A DNA stretch of 64,000 bases from an uncultured Clostridium sp. (GTDB lineage Bacteria > Bacillota > Clostridia > Lachnospirales > Lachnospiraceae), in assembly GCA_947178445.1 (NCBI GenBank), contig CAMWYJ010000006.1, positions 1-64,000 of the forward strand, read 5' to 3'. Below, one piece after another: positions 8,790 to 18,367 of the stretch (positions are counted from its first letter, which is position 1; every line of letters starts with the position of its first letter). A program made the translations under genes and the position numbers. The notes below the pieces were generated by a model that saw only the letters and a program-made list of their open reading frames with translations, was not told where the DNA came from and ran no database searches.

Positions 8790-9563
8790 ATGGAGATAGT
8801 TGCGGCATGTTATACAGACGCAGGGATTATAAGAGAAATCAACCAGGATTCATTATCTGTCAAGGTGGTGAATTCTTCGAAAGGAAAAATTGCATTTGCT
8901 ATTGTCTGTGATGGTATGGGTGGATTAGAGCACGGAGAACTGGCAAGCAGGGAAGTGGTTATGGCATTCAATAACTGGTTTGGGGTACAGTGTGCACAGA
9001 TGGTTGCAGGAGACAGTTTTACTTTAGAGAATATATGTGGAAAATGGCGTAGCTTAATAGAAGGAATGAACGAAGGAATAGCGGAATATGCAGAGAAAAA
9101 TGACATGGTGATGGGAACAACGGTATCTGCATTGCTCGTATACCAGGGAAAGTTTATTATTTGTCATGTTGGAGACAGCCGTATATATCAGATTGCGCAG
9201 GGTGTGAAGCAGTTGACGGCTGACCAGACATTGGTTGAACAGGAGGTAAGGTTGGGGATATTAACGAGGGAAGAGGCACGCACAGATCGAAGAAGGAACA
9301 TTTTGCTACAATGTGTCGGTGCATCCAATGTAGTAAAACCTCAATTTGAGGCTGGAAGAATAACAGAAGATACCGTATTTTTGTTAGCCACGGATGGATT
9401 TGTGCATATGGTTTCAGAAGAAGAGTTGTATGCAGTATTTTCTCCATCCAAAGGGTGGAAAAAAGAGGAGCTTATGACGGAATGCGGGAGAATGGTGAAA
9501 TTAGTGATGGACAGGGGAGAGAGGGATAATGTTACATTAGTGGCGCTTGCGATATACAAATAG
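8790..9563 (+). CDS. PP2C-family Ser/Thr protein phosphatase
   Basis: This 257-residue PPM/PP2C phosphatase carries the metal-binding and catalytic signatures in order: NQD at residues 18-20, DGMGG at 41-45, GDSR at 128-131, DGF at 202-204 and DN at 246-247. These chelate two Mn/Mg ions that activate water for phosphoester hydrolysis. Length is normal for the bacterial PrpC/Stp class, and there is no membrane segment. AAGGAG lies 8 nt before ATG 8790. It precedes the kinase gene by 35 nt, the classic phosphatase-kinase pair in Firmicutes; here the pair is linked to a surface protein, not to the usual translation/cell-wall locus. Confidence 0.93.
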   Translation: MEIVAACYTDAGIIREINQDSLSVKVVNSSKGKIAFAIVCDGMGGLEHGELASREVVMAFNNWFGVQCAQMVAGDSFTLENICGKWRSLIEGMNEGIAEYAEKNDMVMGTTVSALLVYQGKFIICHVGDSRIYQIAQGVKQLTADQTLVEQEVRLGILTREEARTDRRRNILLQCVGASNVVKPQFEAGRITEDTVFLLATDGFVHMVSEEELYAVFSPSKGWKKEELMTECGRMVKLVMDRGERDNVTLVALAIYK

Positions 9564-9598
9564 CTTGAGCTGCAAAAATAGCTGGGAGGGTGTTACAC

Positions 9599-11623
9599 AT
9601 GACGAGAGCTGGCACTGTGATAGGTGGTAAATACGAAATATTAAAGAAAATCGGGCAGGGTGGTATGTCTGTCGTTTATGTAGCGATGGATACAAGGCTC
9701 AATAAACAATGGGCGGTAAAAGAAGTTATAAAGAATAAGGAACAGGATACAAAGGCATTGCTGCGCAGTCTCCAACGGGAAGCAAACATTCTTAAAATGG
9801 CAGATCATCCCGTTTTGCCGAGAATCGTAGATATTATCAACGACAAGGGAACTGTCTTTGTGGTTATGGATTATATTGAGGGGAGAACGTTAAGTGAAAT
9901 CTTAAAAAAAGATGGTCCACAGCCGCAGGATAAGGTTGTGGAATGGGCGAAGGATCTTTGTAAAGCTTTGGATTACCTGCACTCGATGACACCGCCAATT
10001 ATCTATCGCGATATGAAGCCGTCTAATATTATGGTAAAACCGGATGGCAGGGTGAAATTAATTGATTTTGGCACGGCAAAAGAGTTTGATGTGGAGAGTC
10101 TGGCTGATACGACGGCGCTTGGAACCAGGGGTTATGCTGCTCCGGAGCAGTTTGGAGATGCAAAGGGAAGAGGCATCTATAAAACGGATGCAAGAACGGA
10201 TATTTATAGCTTAGGAGCCACCTTGTATCATGTTCTGACAGGCAGGAATCCAAGTGAACCGCCTTATGTGATCAAGCCAATCCGTGAATGGAATCCATTG
10301 TTGTCCGGAGGGCTTGAAAAGCTGATTGTGAAATGTACAATGGCGAATCCAGAAAATCGGTATCAGAATTGTACAGAGCTTTTCTATGCATTAGAGAATT
10401 ATGAGAAGTTAGATGATGCGTTCCGTAAGGAGAGCTTTCGAAAAATGCAAAGCTTTTTTATAAGTGCGGTGCTTACCTTGTGTTTTGGCATAACTGCAAT
10501 GATTGGTTATGTCGGCAACCAGCGGGAAATAAAAATGGACTATGAGAATTTGCTGAATGAAGGTTATTCTTATACCGTTCAGGGAAAATATGAGGAAGCG
10601 GCAAATGTGTATGTGAAAGCCATAACGGAGGTGGATGGAAGCCGGAATACGGCATATTTAGAGCTTTTAGATTTGTATATAAATTATATGGATGATGCAG
10701 AAACAGGGCTTAGCCGAATCACATATTATATCAATCAGGGAAGGGATCATATTGATAAAGACCAGGAGCTGATTCTCAATGTAGCGATGGATTATTTTGA
10801 GGTACAAAAGGATTATAAGATAAGTGCCTATTATTTTAATATGTTAGATGAGGATGAATATCCGGAAGCCCGGTATTACAGTACAATCGCTTTGGCTATG
10901 GGAGAATTGGATGTGGATTATGAAAGCCTGCTTGATCATCTTTTCCAATTTGAGAAGGCGAATGATGCTTTGACGGTTTCGCTTAACCGGCTGATGAATT
11001 ACAGACTGTTGTGTATTGTATACTCCAGAAATTTAAAGCGGATTGAAGGGGCAGCATTGCGTTTGGTGGATGCGGCTTATAAGGGGATCAGCCTGTTAGA
11101 AGAATACGAGGACAATAGCATAAAGGCGGAATACTATACCGTTTATAACCAGTATTTAGCATCTGCTTATGAAGCTTTAGGGGATAAAGAATTGGAATCG
11201 AATAAGGAGCGGGCAGAGCAGTATTATGCACAGGCATTGGAATGTTGTGATTTTATCCTTGGAATGGTCGCTGCGGATGAGGTTCAAACCATCAAGGGTA
11301 TTACAGACACCAGACTTCGTGAGGCAAAATACTGCCAGAAGGCAGATATTTATGAGCAGCTTAAAAATTATGAGAAGGCTTGTGAGGTTTATGAAAATGG
11401 GGAGAAAGAATATTATCAGGACAGCATAGATTTGTATACAGGTCATTTGTTGGTTTTGTGCAAAATGCAGGAACAAAAAACAACGGATGTGGAGCAATGG
11501 GATTATGATATCCTTCATGATTTATATGAGGAAGGAAGCAAAGTACCGCATATTGAGAATGATTATCGCTGGAAGCAGCTGACACAGAAGCTTTCTCCAT
11601 TATTTTTGCGAGGGAATATTTGA
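9599..11623 (+). CDS. Membrane Ser/Thr protein kinase with C-terminal TPR-like region
   Basis: This 674-residue protein has a complete Hanks-type kinase domain (about residues 10-265): glycine loop GQGGMS at 19-24, ATP-binding Lys41, helix-C Glu61, catalytic loop YRDMKPSN at 136-143 (Tyr replaces the common His), DFG at 156-158 and APE at 181-183. One membrane helix (about 287-306) follows, then about 365 mostly helical residues with TPR-like spacing (NEGYSYTVQGKYEEAANVY) that should lie outside the cell. There are no PASTA repeats, so ligand sensing differs from PrkC. ATG 9599 has GGGAGG 9 nt upstream. It sits between the PP2C gene and two membrane-protein genes in one operon. Confidence 0.92.
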   Translation: MTRAGTVIGGKYEILKKIGQGGMSVVYVAMDTRLNKQWAVKEVIKNKEQDTKALLRSLQREANILKMADHPVLPRIVDIINDKGTVFVVMDYIEGRTLSEILKKDGPQPQDKVVEWAKDLCKALDYLHSMTPPIIYRDMKPSNIMVKPDGRVKLIDFGTAKEFDVESLADTTALGTRGYAAPEQFGDAKGRGIYKTDARTDIYSLGATLYHVLTGRNPSEPPYVIKPIREWNPLLSGGLEKLIVKCTMANPENRYQNCTELFYALENYEKLDDAFRKESFRKMQSFFISAVLTLCFGITAMIGYVGNQREIKMDYENLLNEGYSYTVQGKYEEAANVYVKAITEVDGSRNTAYLELLDLYINYMDDAETGLSRITYYINQGRDHIDKDQELILNVAMDYFEVQKDYKISAYYFNMLDEDEYPEARYYSTIALAMGELDVDYESLLDHLFQFEKANDALTVSLNRLMNYRLLCIVYSRNLKRIEGAALRLVDAAYKGISLLEEYEDNSIKAEYYTVYNQYLASAYEALGDKELESNKERAEQYYAQALECCDFILGMVAADEVQTIKGITDTRLREAKYCQKADIYEQLKNYEKACEVYENGEKEYYQDSIDLYTGHLLVLCKMQEQKTTDVEQWDYDILHDLYEEGSKVPHIENDYRWKQLTQKLSPLFLRGNI

Positions 11624-11648
11624 CTTTAAGGAATGGAGGGTGATTTAG

Positions 11649-11972
11649 ATGTATGAGAATATATTTTATGCGGGGATGACATTATTTATTGCAGGGCTGA
11701 TCGTCACTACGATACTGTTCATGAGAAATAATATAGCGAAGATTATAGGGGATTTGACCGGATTTAATGCAAAAAGAACAATGAAGAATTTACAAAGAGA
11801 GAGGGAAGAAAAGCAAAAACAATTATCAAAGGAATGTGCTGTGGTAAATGATGAAGCGGTGTCTGAAATGGCTGGTTTTTTTGAGATAGAACAGGATATA
11901 ACGGTGTTAGGTGGGGAATTTGTATCCCAAATGCCAACAGCTGTGCTTCCTGATTTAGAAAGGAGATTATGA
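11649..11972 (+). CDS. Small single-span membrane protein of the kinase operon
   Basis: I do not recognise a family. The 107-residue product has one N-terminal membrane helix (about residues 7-25), then a charged, coiled-coil-prone stretch (KNLQREREEKQKQLSKE, about 47-63) and an acidic C-terminal part that should be cytoplasmic. GGAGG precedes ATG 11649. Its stop codon overlaps the next start (ATGA at 11969-11972), which indicates translational coupling with the Ig-repeat protein and suggests a joint role, for example as an adaptor or kinase substrate; that role is inference. Confidence 0.75.
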   Translation: MYENIFYAGMTLFIAGLIVTTILFMRNNIAKIIGDLTGFNAKRTMKNLQREREEKQKQLSKECAVVNDEAVSEMAGFFEIEQDITVLGGEFVSQMPTAVLPDLERRL

Positions 11973-14900
11973 TGCAGAACTGGTATCGTATAAAGAAAAA
12001 ACGAATTGTATATGGAATGATTGTTTTGCTATTTGCGAATCTGCTTTCTGATTCCTGTGAAGGTTATATGGTTTTTGCCGGGAGTATGACAGATGGGGTG
12101 ATGTTTCAAACTGATACCAATCCCCTGGTTTACACAGCAGACTGCAAGACAGGGAATGTCGTGGTAAATTCAGAAGGTGTCAGTGTTATTTATTCCAAAG
12201 ATAAAGCAGTCATTGAATATGAAATAGAAACAGATGGTGTATATACAGAGCTTCATAGTAAGGTTGAGTCAAAGAATGACAGTGGTGGAGTGGATGGAAT
12301 CGTTAAAAATGATGCTACTCTTGAACTTGTCAAAGGAAAGGATGCCTTTCATAAAACGGCCGGGGAATGTTTTGAGCTTGGCAAAAATAATTTTTTAGAG
12401 GGGGCATACACCTTGACTTACTGGCTTCAGGATGCTTCCGGGGAGCATAAGCTTGAGGAAAAAACGGTTGATTTTATTTTGGATGAGACAAAACCGGTCA
12501 TCACAACGATGTTGGAAGAAAAAGATGTAACAGCAGATGGTGTGACGAGGCATCAGGTGCTATATAAAGTAGACAGCACGGAAATAAACTATGAAACGTG
12601 TGATATCACGGTCTATGTTGCAAGAAAGACCATGGATGATGAAAGGAAAGCGGAGCCGTATTTGACATATCGGCCGGAAGGGAATGTAGATTTTGAGAAA
12701 ACAATTACCTTTACAGAGGATGGAATTTATGAAGTTTATGTTATGGCAATGGATGCCGCAGGCAATGAGGCATCCGAAGAGAACCAAGAGCGGGAAGTGT
12801 GTAATATTATTGGAAGAAAAACCTTTGAAATTGATAATCTGGCACCGGAGCTTTTCCTTGATGGCATAGAGAATGGAAAACATTATAGGGAAATAAAGTC
12901 ACTTTCTTTTATTTATAAGGATCTTACAGTAGATGCCAATGATTTAAACAAACCATACATTGATGATGAGGATGCATTTTATAAAATTACAGTGGAGCGT
13001 GCAGGAAGCGAGCCAAAGGTATATGTGACAGACAAGTGGGTTGCAGATAAAGATGCGGCAGTGAAAAACCAAAGTATTACAACCTGTGTGTTTGGAAGTA
13101 ACCAGACCAATCAGAATGTGTTCGGACAGGATGGAACTTATCAGGTAACTTTTGAGGGGAGGGATGCCCATGGGAATGTAGCAGAGCCGCAATCCGTTAC
13201 CTTTGTGATTGACCGTATGAAGCCCGCAATTGCAATTAGCAGTCTTTGTGTACATCATAGTGAGGGTACAGGGGAACCTTTGGTATATGCAGAGGATCCG
13301 GATGGCGATGGAATTTCAAAGGCTGTCTATTATTTGAACGAAACGGGTGCGGTAAGCTTTGAGGTTTCGGAGAGAAATTATCTGACAGCAAAGGCATATA
13401 TCAATACAACCTTTCATCCGGAAAAGTTTGTTTCTGGTGAGCCGACATCAGAAGAGAATGAGGAGAGTACAAAAGAGTTTAATCTGACAGGGCATTTGTG
13501 TACCCTTTCGAAGGATGATTATGCAAAAGAGGGTTGTTATGTTGCTAAGATATGGGCGAAGGATGCGGCCGGCAATTATACAGGGAAGGTGATGGATGAA
13601 GAGGGCAATCCTACGGACACTGTGGATCCTGATTATATCCGTTACTTTGTGGTTGATAAAACGGCTCCCCGGTTTACAGTCCGTGGCATAAGTGCTGGCA
13701 ATGGATATTGTTTGGAGCCTGCTGTTACCATTGTTTCAAATGAAGTAAATCCTGATTTTTGTACATACAGAATCTGTGTGACATGGATAGATCAGAAAGG
13801 GCAGATTCACAAAAGACAATATCCGGAGGAAGGACAGGCTCCGGAAGCTGGCTGGCAGAAAACGGGAGTATCTGAATATAGCAGGACTTTGACTTTTTTA
13901 GATGGGAATAATATGACCGTTGAGGGTAATTATACCGTTACCATGGAAGGAAAGGATAAGGCAGGCAATGTGGGAAATGTGGCGAAGGCTTCTTTCCGGG
14001 TTGATACTACAGCGCCGGAGATTGAATTATCCGAAGTAAAAGGGATATATAATAGTAGTGTGCCGGTTTCGATATCTGTGACGGAATTAAATTCTGCGGA
14101 TTCGAAGGTAAGGATGCAGGTGATTCGGAAAGTTGGGGGCGAGGTTAAGGAGCATACAACAGAAGAGCTTTCTTTGAATGCAAAGGAGCTGATCACGGTA
14201 TTTAACCGCGTCTTTTCAGAGGAAGGAGATTATACGGTGGCCGTGATGGCGGAGGATGGGGCAGGAAATGTGTCAGAGGGAAAGGAAACGCATTTTACGA
14301 TTGATGTAACAGCGCCAGTATTGTCAATTAAGGGTATCAGCGACCGGTATATGACAAAGGATAGTGTCAGGATATCATTAAACGCCGGAGATTATAATCA
14401 TGCTATATCAAAATATAAGATAACGGTGGTTCGAAGTGACATAGACGGCGAGTTGGAGAGAACGGTTAAGATGTATCCGGAATCTGAATGGCAGAAAAAT
14501 GGGTTTGCAGTAGAAAAGGAGCTTTCTTTTACAGAAGAAGGATTATATGAGGTCATCTTTGAAGGTGTTGACCGGGCTGGGAATGAAGCAGCCGCAAAAT
14601 GGATCCATTTTACCATTGATCGCACGGCACCAGTTATTTCCGGTGTGGTTTATTCCAATCAGAATGGAATATTGAAGGAGAAATACCATAATATCTATAG
14701 TAATAAATCAATACTTGTAGAGTTTTCAGTGAAAGACCAGGGTGCAGGAGTGAATGACCAAAAGGTATATGTGACGGTCAAGGGTCCGGGGGAGAAAGAT
14801 GCCAGGGTGTACATTGCACACAGATCGGTTGGAAATGTATATTATGCATATGTGCCGGCAGACCTTTCATTGACAGAATTTAATGGTCAGATAACGATAT

Positions 14901-16741
14901 GGGCAAATGATAGATTAAATAATGAGAGCAGCAGTCTTTCCGCAAATTTGGTGTTTCATACAAGTAAACCATCTGTCAGGATGGAGTGTGATGCAGATTA
15001 TACAAAATGGACGAATCAGAATGTGTCTTTTGATACAACCGTATCAGATGAAAAATCCGGTCTGAAAGAGGTTATATATAAAATCGATAATAAAACAGTA
15101 AAAAGGGTTACATTTAAAGAATTGACAACAAGTTATTCTTATGAGCTGATCGCAAGGGATAGTGCGGATAAGGTGACAGGGTATACACTTTCTGTGGAAG
15201 TTACGAATAATTGTGGGACAACGAATACAGCGCTGAGAAGGGTATATATAGATAAAGTAAAGCCTGTTGTTACTCTCTCGGGCATTTGGAATGGATATCA
15301 TTATAATTCGGATCCGGTTTTTACAGCAGAAATTAAGGATGTATCCTACAAAGAAACAAAAACGGTTTTTAAGATTACAAGAACACTGGATGGAAAAGAA
15401 TATCCGGTATCGGCAGCAGTATTTCACTCTGGCAGGTACGAAGATAGCGATAGCCGTAAAGTGATAAAAGAGGGGAAGTATAAGATATATGCTGTAACAA
15501 CAGATGGTGCAGGAAATAAAAGCACGTCTAATACCTTAGAGTTTGTGGTAGACAAGACAGCACCAAGACTTTTTATGAGCGGTGTGAATAGTGGTATGAT
15601 GAGTAGTTCGGCAGTAGAGGTAAAATTTGGATGCGAGGAATCCTTTTATGCGGAAAATCAGGTATCGGTTAAAGTAGAGCGGGAACTGGATGGGAAAATA
15701 GTAAGGGAAGAACTTTCCGGATTTCCAAAGAGTGGGAGAAATTCCTCTATGTCACATGTTTTTTTTGAGGATGGAACCTATGAGATACAGATTTCGGCAA
15801 CTGACAAGGCTGGAAATACAGCAATCCCCCAGACTATTGTATTTTCTGTGGACCAGACAAAGCCGGAGATTCGTATTGCCGGTACGGATAATTATGAACA
15901 GTGGAAGGAGCCGGCAACGGTACAGTTTATAGTGGAGGAGTCTTACTATGCAAAAAGCAGAGTCTGGATGAAAGGAACACGCACAGACATTGACGGGAAT
16001 GTTACGGAGATAGAAGTACCGGATTTTGTAAGCACTGGTAGGGTAAGCAGGCTTATCCAGTTATTTGACAGGGATGGAATTTATGAATTTGAAGTAACTG
16101 CAAAAGATGCGGCCGGAAACTGGGAAAGTAAAAAGATTCATTTTACCATTGACCAGACGAGTCCGGAGATTCACAATGTAAAACAGTATGATGGTGGTTA
16201 TTACCAGAAGTTTAAGTTGGCGGATTCGCTAGCGGGGGTTTTTAAGGACTTGACAGTGGTATCCTACCGGATTTTGTTAAACGGTATCGAGTATGATGGA
16301 GTCACTCCGGTAGAGGAAGAGGGAAAATATACGTTGGAAATCGAGGCTGCGGACGAGCTTGGGCATTTGACAAACCAGACAGTGGAATTTATCATTGATC
16401 ATACGATGCCCAAGGTTATATTTTCGGGCATAAAGGACGGAGAAACGGTCCATGACAGTGGAATGATAACTGTAGCAACGGAAAATCCGGAGGATAAAAT
16501 TACAGATGTGCGCATGAATGGAATCCATTATGGCTCGGATATAGAAAGTCTGCCATATACAGAATATGGGACTTATCGGATTGAGGTTGATTGTGTGGAC
16601 AAAGCAGGTAATTGCATCACAGGAAGCTTACATTTTGTATATAGCAATCCCGCGACGGATGTGGTAATATTTGGTGGAATGGGGATAATGGTAGTCTCTA
16701 CATGTATGTGGCTGTGGTTGAGAAACAAAAAAGTGAAATAG
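11969..16741 (+). CDS. Giant Ig-like repeat membrane-anchored surface protein
   Basis: This 1590-residue protein begins with a basic, hydrophobic signal segment (residues about 5-30) and ends with one membrane helix (about 1560-1583) and a short basic tail NKKVK, a type I surface topology. Between them are about 12 Ig-like units, each closed by a linker of the form FxIDxTxP, at about residues 166, 287, 412, 561, 677, 776, 881, 1093, 1192, 1292, 1393 and 1474. Inner motifs GTYEIxxxAxDKAGN recur before the linkers. Such Big_3-like arrays are usually extended stalks. Being last in the PP2C-kinase operon, with only five cytoplasmic residues, it is more likely a partner or output than a direct kinase substrate. 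An ATG follows immediately at 11972. Confidence 0.85.
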   Translation: MMQNWYRIKKKRIVYGMIVLLFANLLSDSCEGYMVFAGSMTDGVMFQTDTNPLVYTADCKTGNVVVNSEGVSVIYSKDKAVIEYEIETDGVYTELHSKVESKNDSGGVDGIVKNDATLELVKGKDAFHKTAGECFELGKNNFLEGAYTLTYWLQDASGEHKLEEKTVDFILDETKPVITTMLEEKDVTADGVTRHQVLYKVDSTEINYETCDITVYVARKTMDDERKAEPYLTYRPEGNVDFEKTITFTEDGIYEVYVMAMDAAGNEASEENQEREVCNIIGRKTFEIDNLAPELFLDGIENGKHYREIKSLSFIYKDLTVDANDLNKPYIDDEDAFYKITVERAGSEPKVYVTDKWVADKDAAVKNQSITTCVFGSNQTNQNVFGQDGTYQVTFEGRDAHGNVAEPQSVTFVIDRMKPAIAISSLCVHHSEGTGEPLVYAEDPDGDGISKAVYYLNETGAVSFEVSERNYLTAKAYINTTFHPEKFVSGEPTSEENEESTKEFNLTGHLCTLSKDDYAKEGCYVAKIWAKDAAGNYTGKVMDEEGNPTDTVDPDYIRYFVVDKTAPRFTVRGISAGNGYCLEPAVTIVSNEVNPDFCTYRICVTWIDQKGQIHKRQYPEEGQAPEAGWQKTGVSEYSRTLTFLDGNNMTVEGNYTVTMEGKDKAGNVGNVAKASFRVDTTAPEIELSEVKGIYNSSVPVSISVTELNSADSKVRMQVIRKVGGEVKEHTTEELSLNAKELITVFNRVFSEEGDYTVAVMAEDGAGNVSEGKETHFTIDVTAPVLSIKGISDRYMTKDSVRISLNAGDYNHAISKYKITVVRSDIDGELERTVKMYPESEWQKNGFAVEKELSFTEEGLYEVIFEGVDRAGNEAAAKWIHFTIDRTAPVISGVVYSNQNGILKEKYHNIYSNKSILVEFSVKDQGAGVNDQKVYVTVKGPGEKDARVYIAHRSVGNVYYAYVPADLSLTEFNGQITIWANDRLNNESSSLSANLVFHTSKPSVRMECDADYTKWTNQNVSFDTTVSDEKSGLKEVIYKIDNKTVKRVTFKELTTSYSYELIARDSADKVTGYTLSVEVTNNCGTTNTALRRVYIDKVKPVVTLSGIWNGYHYNSDPVFTAEIKDVSYKETKTVFKITRTLDGKEYPVSAAVFHSGRYEDSDSRKVIKEGKYKIYAVTTDGAGNKSTSNTLEFVVDKTAPRLFMSGVNSGMMSSSAVEVKFGCEESFYAENQVSVKVERELDGKIVREELSGFPKSGRNSSMSHVFFEDGTYEIQISATDKAGNTAIPQTIVFSVDQTKPEIRIAGTDNYEQWKEPATVQFIVEESYYAKSRVWMKGTRTDIDGNVTEIEVPDFVSTGRVSRLIQLFDRDGIYEFEVTAKDAAGNWESKKIHFTIDQTSPEIHNVKQYDGGYYQKFKLADSLAGVFKDLTVVSYRILLNGIEYDGVTPVEEEGKYTLEIEAADELGHLTNQTVEFIIDHTMPKVIFSGIKDGETVHDSGMITVATENPEDKITDVRMNGIHYGSDIESLPYTEYGTYRIEVDCVDKAGNCITGSLHFVYSNPATDVVIFGGMGIMVVSTCMWLWLRNKKVK

Positions 16742-16743
16742 GA

Positions 16744-16780
16744 GGAAGGCAAATGCGGAGCATTTCTTAAAATGCCTTCC
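16744..16780 (+). other. Nested hairpin after the Ig-repeat gene
   Basis: GGAAGGC (16744-16750) pairs with GCCTTCC (16774-16780), and inside it AAATGC/GCATTT (16751-16765) forms a second stem. There is no T run, so it is a poor intrinsic terminator; it may protect the 3' end of the transcript. Confidence 0.45.
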
Positions 16781-16844
16781 GACGATATGCCGCCGAACCA
16801 GAGGTGAGGGGGCGATTCATTATTATATAAGGAGGAAAGAAGGC

Positions 16845-17507
16845 GTGATAAAAGCAGTCGTGTTTGATATGGATGGCGTGATTTTTGATTCAGAGAAGTT
16901 ATACCGGAAGCATTGGATGATATCAGCAAAAGAATATGGAATACCGGAAGAAACCATGCGTGAGCTTTGCAATCTGATTGCAGGGGCCACAAAGGAAAAC
17001 AATGAAAAGCTAATGAAATCACGGTTTGGGGAAGATTTTGATTATATGGAATTCAGAGGCGGAACATTGGCAAGAATGGATCAGGATATTCTGGAAAATG
17101 GAGTGGAGCTTAAACCGGGAGTTTTGGAGCTGTTTGAATATTTAAAAGAGCAAGGCTATAAGATTGGTCTGGCAACTTCTACACAAAGGCAGCGGGCTCA
17201 GAGGAATCTCAAAAATGCCGGAATTTTGGACGTATTTGATGAAATTGTATATGGTGATATGGTTGCAAGAGGAAAGCCATTTCCGGACATATATACAAGA
17301 GCATGTGAATTATTGAATGTCCTGCCTGATGAGGCAATGGGAATTGAAGATTCGATCAATGGAGTAAAATCCTCCTCGGAAGCAGGCTTATATACAGTTA
17401 TGGTGGTTGATTTGGTGGAACCAACACAAGAAGTCAGGGATAAGGCTGATCAGATTTATGAATCCTTATATGATGTTATTTCCTTATTAGACAGCGGGCT
17501 TTGTTGA
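16845..17507 (+). CDS. HAD-superfamily hydrolase, beta-phosphoglucomutase-like
   Basis: This 220-residue cytoplasmic protein has the HAD motifs: DMDGVIFDSE near the N-terminus (nucleophile Asp and acid/base Asp), LATSTQRQR (motif II Ser/Thr), the motif III Lys in GKPFPDIY and the motif IV region GIEDSINGV. A helical cap lies between the first two motifs, as in beta-phosphoglucomutase and phosphoglycolate phosphatase relatives. Substrates are probably small sugar phosphates but cannot be named. The start is GTG 16845 with GGAGG 9 nt upstream. It stands between the signalling operon and the SCIFF locus with no clear partner. Confidence 0.85.
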   Translation: MIKAVVFDMDGVIFDSEKLYRKHWMISAKEYGIPEETMRELCNLIAGATKENNEKLMKSRFGEDFDYMEFRGGTLARMDQDILENGVELKPGVLELFEYLKEQGYKIGLATSTQRQRAQRNLKNAGILDVFDEIVYGDMVARGKPFPDIYTRACELLNVLPDEAMGIEDSINGVKSSSEAGLYTVMVVDLVEPTQEVRDKADQIYESLYDVISLLDSGLC

Positions 17508-17640
17508 TGGAAATGTGACTAGCTTTATCCGTATACTGTATGCTGCAAAGAAACAGAGAATATTTTTGAATGATTTCTCATATATTGCATTATGATAACA
17601 GGGAAGAATATGTTCCCGGGCTGGAATAAGGAGAGGAATC

Positions 17641-18003
17641 ATGAGTATAGGGCATAAGTTTGGAGTGGTGGTAAAAGGTCTGCTGTTGTCTTATGCGGTA
17701 ACGGGTCTGCTGTTGCTGTTGCTGGCATTTTTGGTATTTAAGTATGGCTTGGGTGAATCTGTTACAGATATGGCGATTGTAGCGATTTATGTTGTGGTGA
17801 CCTTCTTAGGAGCTTTTGTGACCGGAAAGAAAGTGAAGGAACAAAAGTTTCTTTGGGGATTTTTGTTAGGATTTTTATACATATTGATTATCTCACTGGT
17901 TGCGATTGCAATCGGACATACCTTTCATGTGGCAAGTACAGCGAATCTGACAACAGCCGCACTATGCATTGGCGGCGGCTTACTCGGAGGGATGTTGAGT
18001 TAA
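17641..18003 (+). CDS. TIGR04086-family small membrane protein
   Basis: This 120-residue protein has four predicted membrane helices with glycine-rich turns (TFLGAFVTGKK, GGGLLGGMLS) and matches the look of the TIGR04086 family, which is often encoded near the SCIFF peptide and Sec accessory genes in Clostridia. No biochemical function is established. ATAAGGAGAGG lies just upstream of ATG 17641. It precedes the SCIFF precursor by 113 nt, with a palindrome and a strong promoter in between, so it is probably a separate transcript. Confidence 0.75.
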   Translation: MSIGHKFGVVVKGLLLSYAVTGLLLLLLAFLVFKYGLGESVTDMAIVAIYVVVTFLGAFVTGKKVKEQKFLWGFLLGFLYILIISLVAIAIGHTFHVASTANLTTAALCIGGGLLGGMLS

Positions 18004-18023
18004 GATGCTGGTCTTCTCTGGTT

Positions 18024-18040
18024 ATGTTTATAATAAACAT
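18024..18040. promoter_or_regulatory. 17-nt palindrome upstream of the SCIFF promoter
   Basis: ATGTTTATAATAAACAT is a perfect dyad (8-nt half sites around one base), centred 22 nt upstream of the -35 box at 18054. It could be an operator for a dimeric repressor or activator, or the weak 3' hairpin of the preceding gene. No regulator gene is adjacent. Confidence 0.4.
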
Positions 18041-18053
18041 GAACTTGAAAACG

Positions 18054-18082
18054 TTGACCTTATAAAAAGGTTATGTTATAAT
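18054..18082 (+). promoter_or_regulatory. Strong sigma-A promoter of the SCIFF precursor
   Basis: TTGACC (18054-18059), 17 nt, TATAAT (18077-18082) is a near-consensus promoter. It ends 34 nt before the precursor ATG, with the binding site AGGTGAGG between. High expression of the short peptide gene is inferred. Confidence 0.75.
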
Positions 18083-18116
18083 CTCAATAATTATTTTAAA
18101 AGGTGAGGTAGAAGAC

Positions 18117-18257
18117 ATGAAGCATATTAAGACATTGACAGATAAGACTTTAAAGAGCACAATGGAAAAGGGCGGATGTGGAGAATGCCAGACATCCTGC
18201 CAGTCAGCTTGCAAGACATCTTGTACAGTTGGTAATCAGACTTGTGAGAATAAGTAA
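18117..18257 (+). CDS. scfA: SCIFF ranthipeptide precursor (six cysteines)
   Basis: The 46-codon gene encodes MKHIKTLTDK at its start and a cysteine-rich core CGECQTSCQSACKTSC followed by TCENK. Cysteines fall at residues 21, 24, 28, 32, 36 and 43, exactly six in a product of about 45 residues, which defines the SCIFF family (six Cys in forty-five residues) found almost universally in Clostridia. The partner radical SAM enzyme downstream installs thioether links between Cys and downstream residues (ranthipeptides). Leader residues 1-18 are probably bound by the maturase. AGGTGAGG precedes the ATG, and a terminator-like hairpin follows at 18286. No protease or exporter gene is adjacent apart from SecDF. 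Confidence 0.95.
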   Translation: MKHIKTLTDKTLKSTMEKGGCGECQTSCQSACKTSCTVGNQTCENK

Positions 18258-18285
18258 GCAAATCTGAACGAGAAAAGAATAGAGA

Positions 18286-18330
18286 GGCTGTTGCACTAGT
18301 TCACATTTTTTATTTTAGTGCGACAGCCCT
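18286..18330 (+). terminator. Hairpin between SCIFF precursor and maturase genes
   Basis: GGCTGTTGCACTA (18286-18298) pairs with TAGTGCGACAGCC (18316-18328) with one mismatch, followed by CTTTCGTT. The imperfect T run suggests partial termination, which would favour many precursor copies per maturase. Confidence 0.7.
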
Positions 18331-18367
18331 TTCGTTGCGTTTTCGGCATGGCGATAGCGGGGATGAA

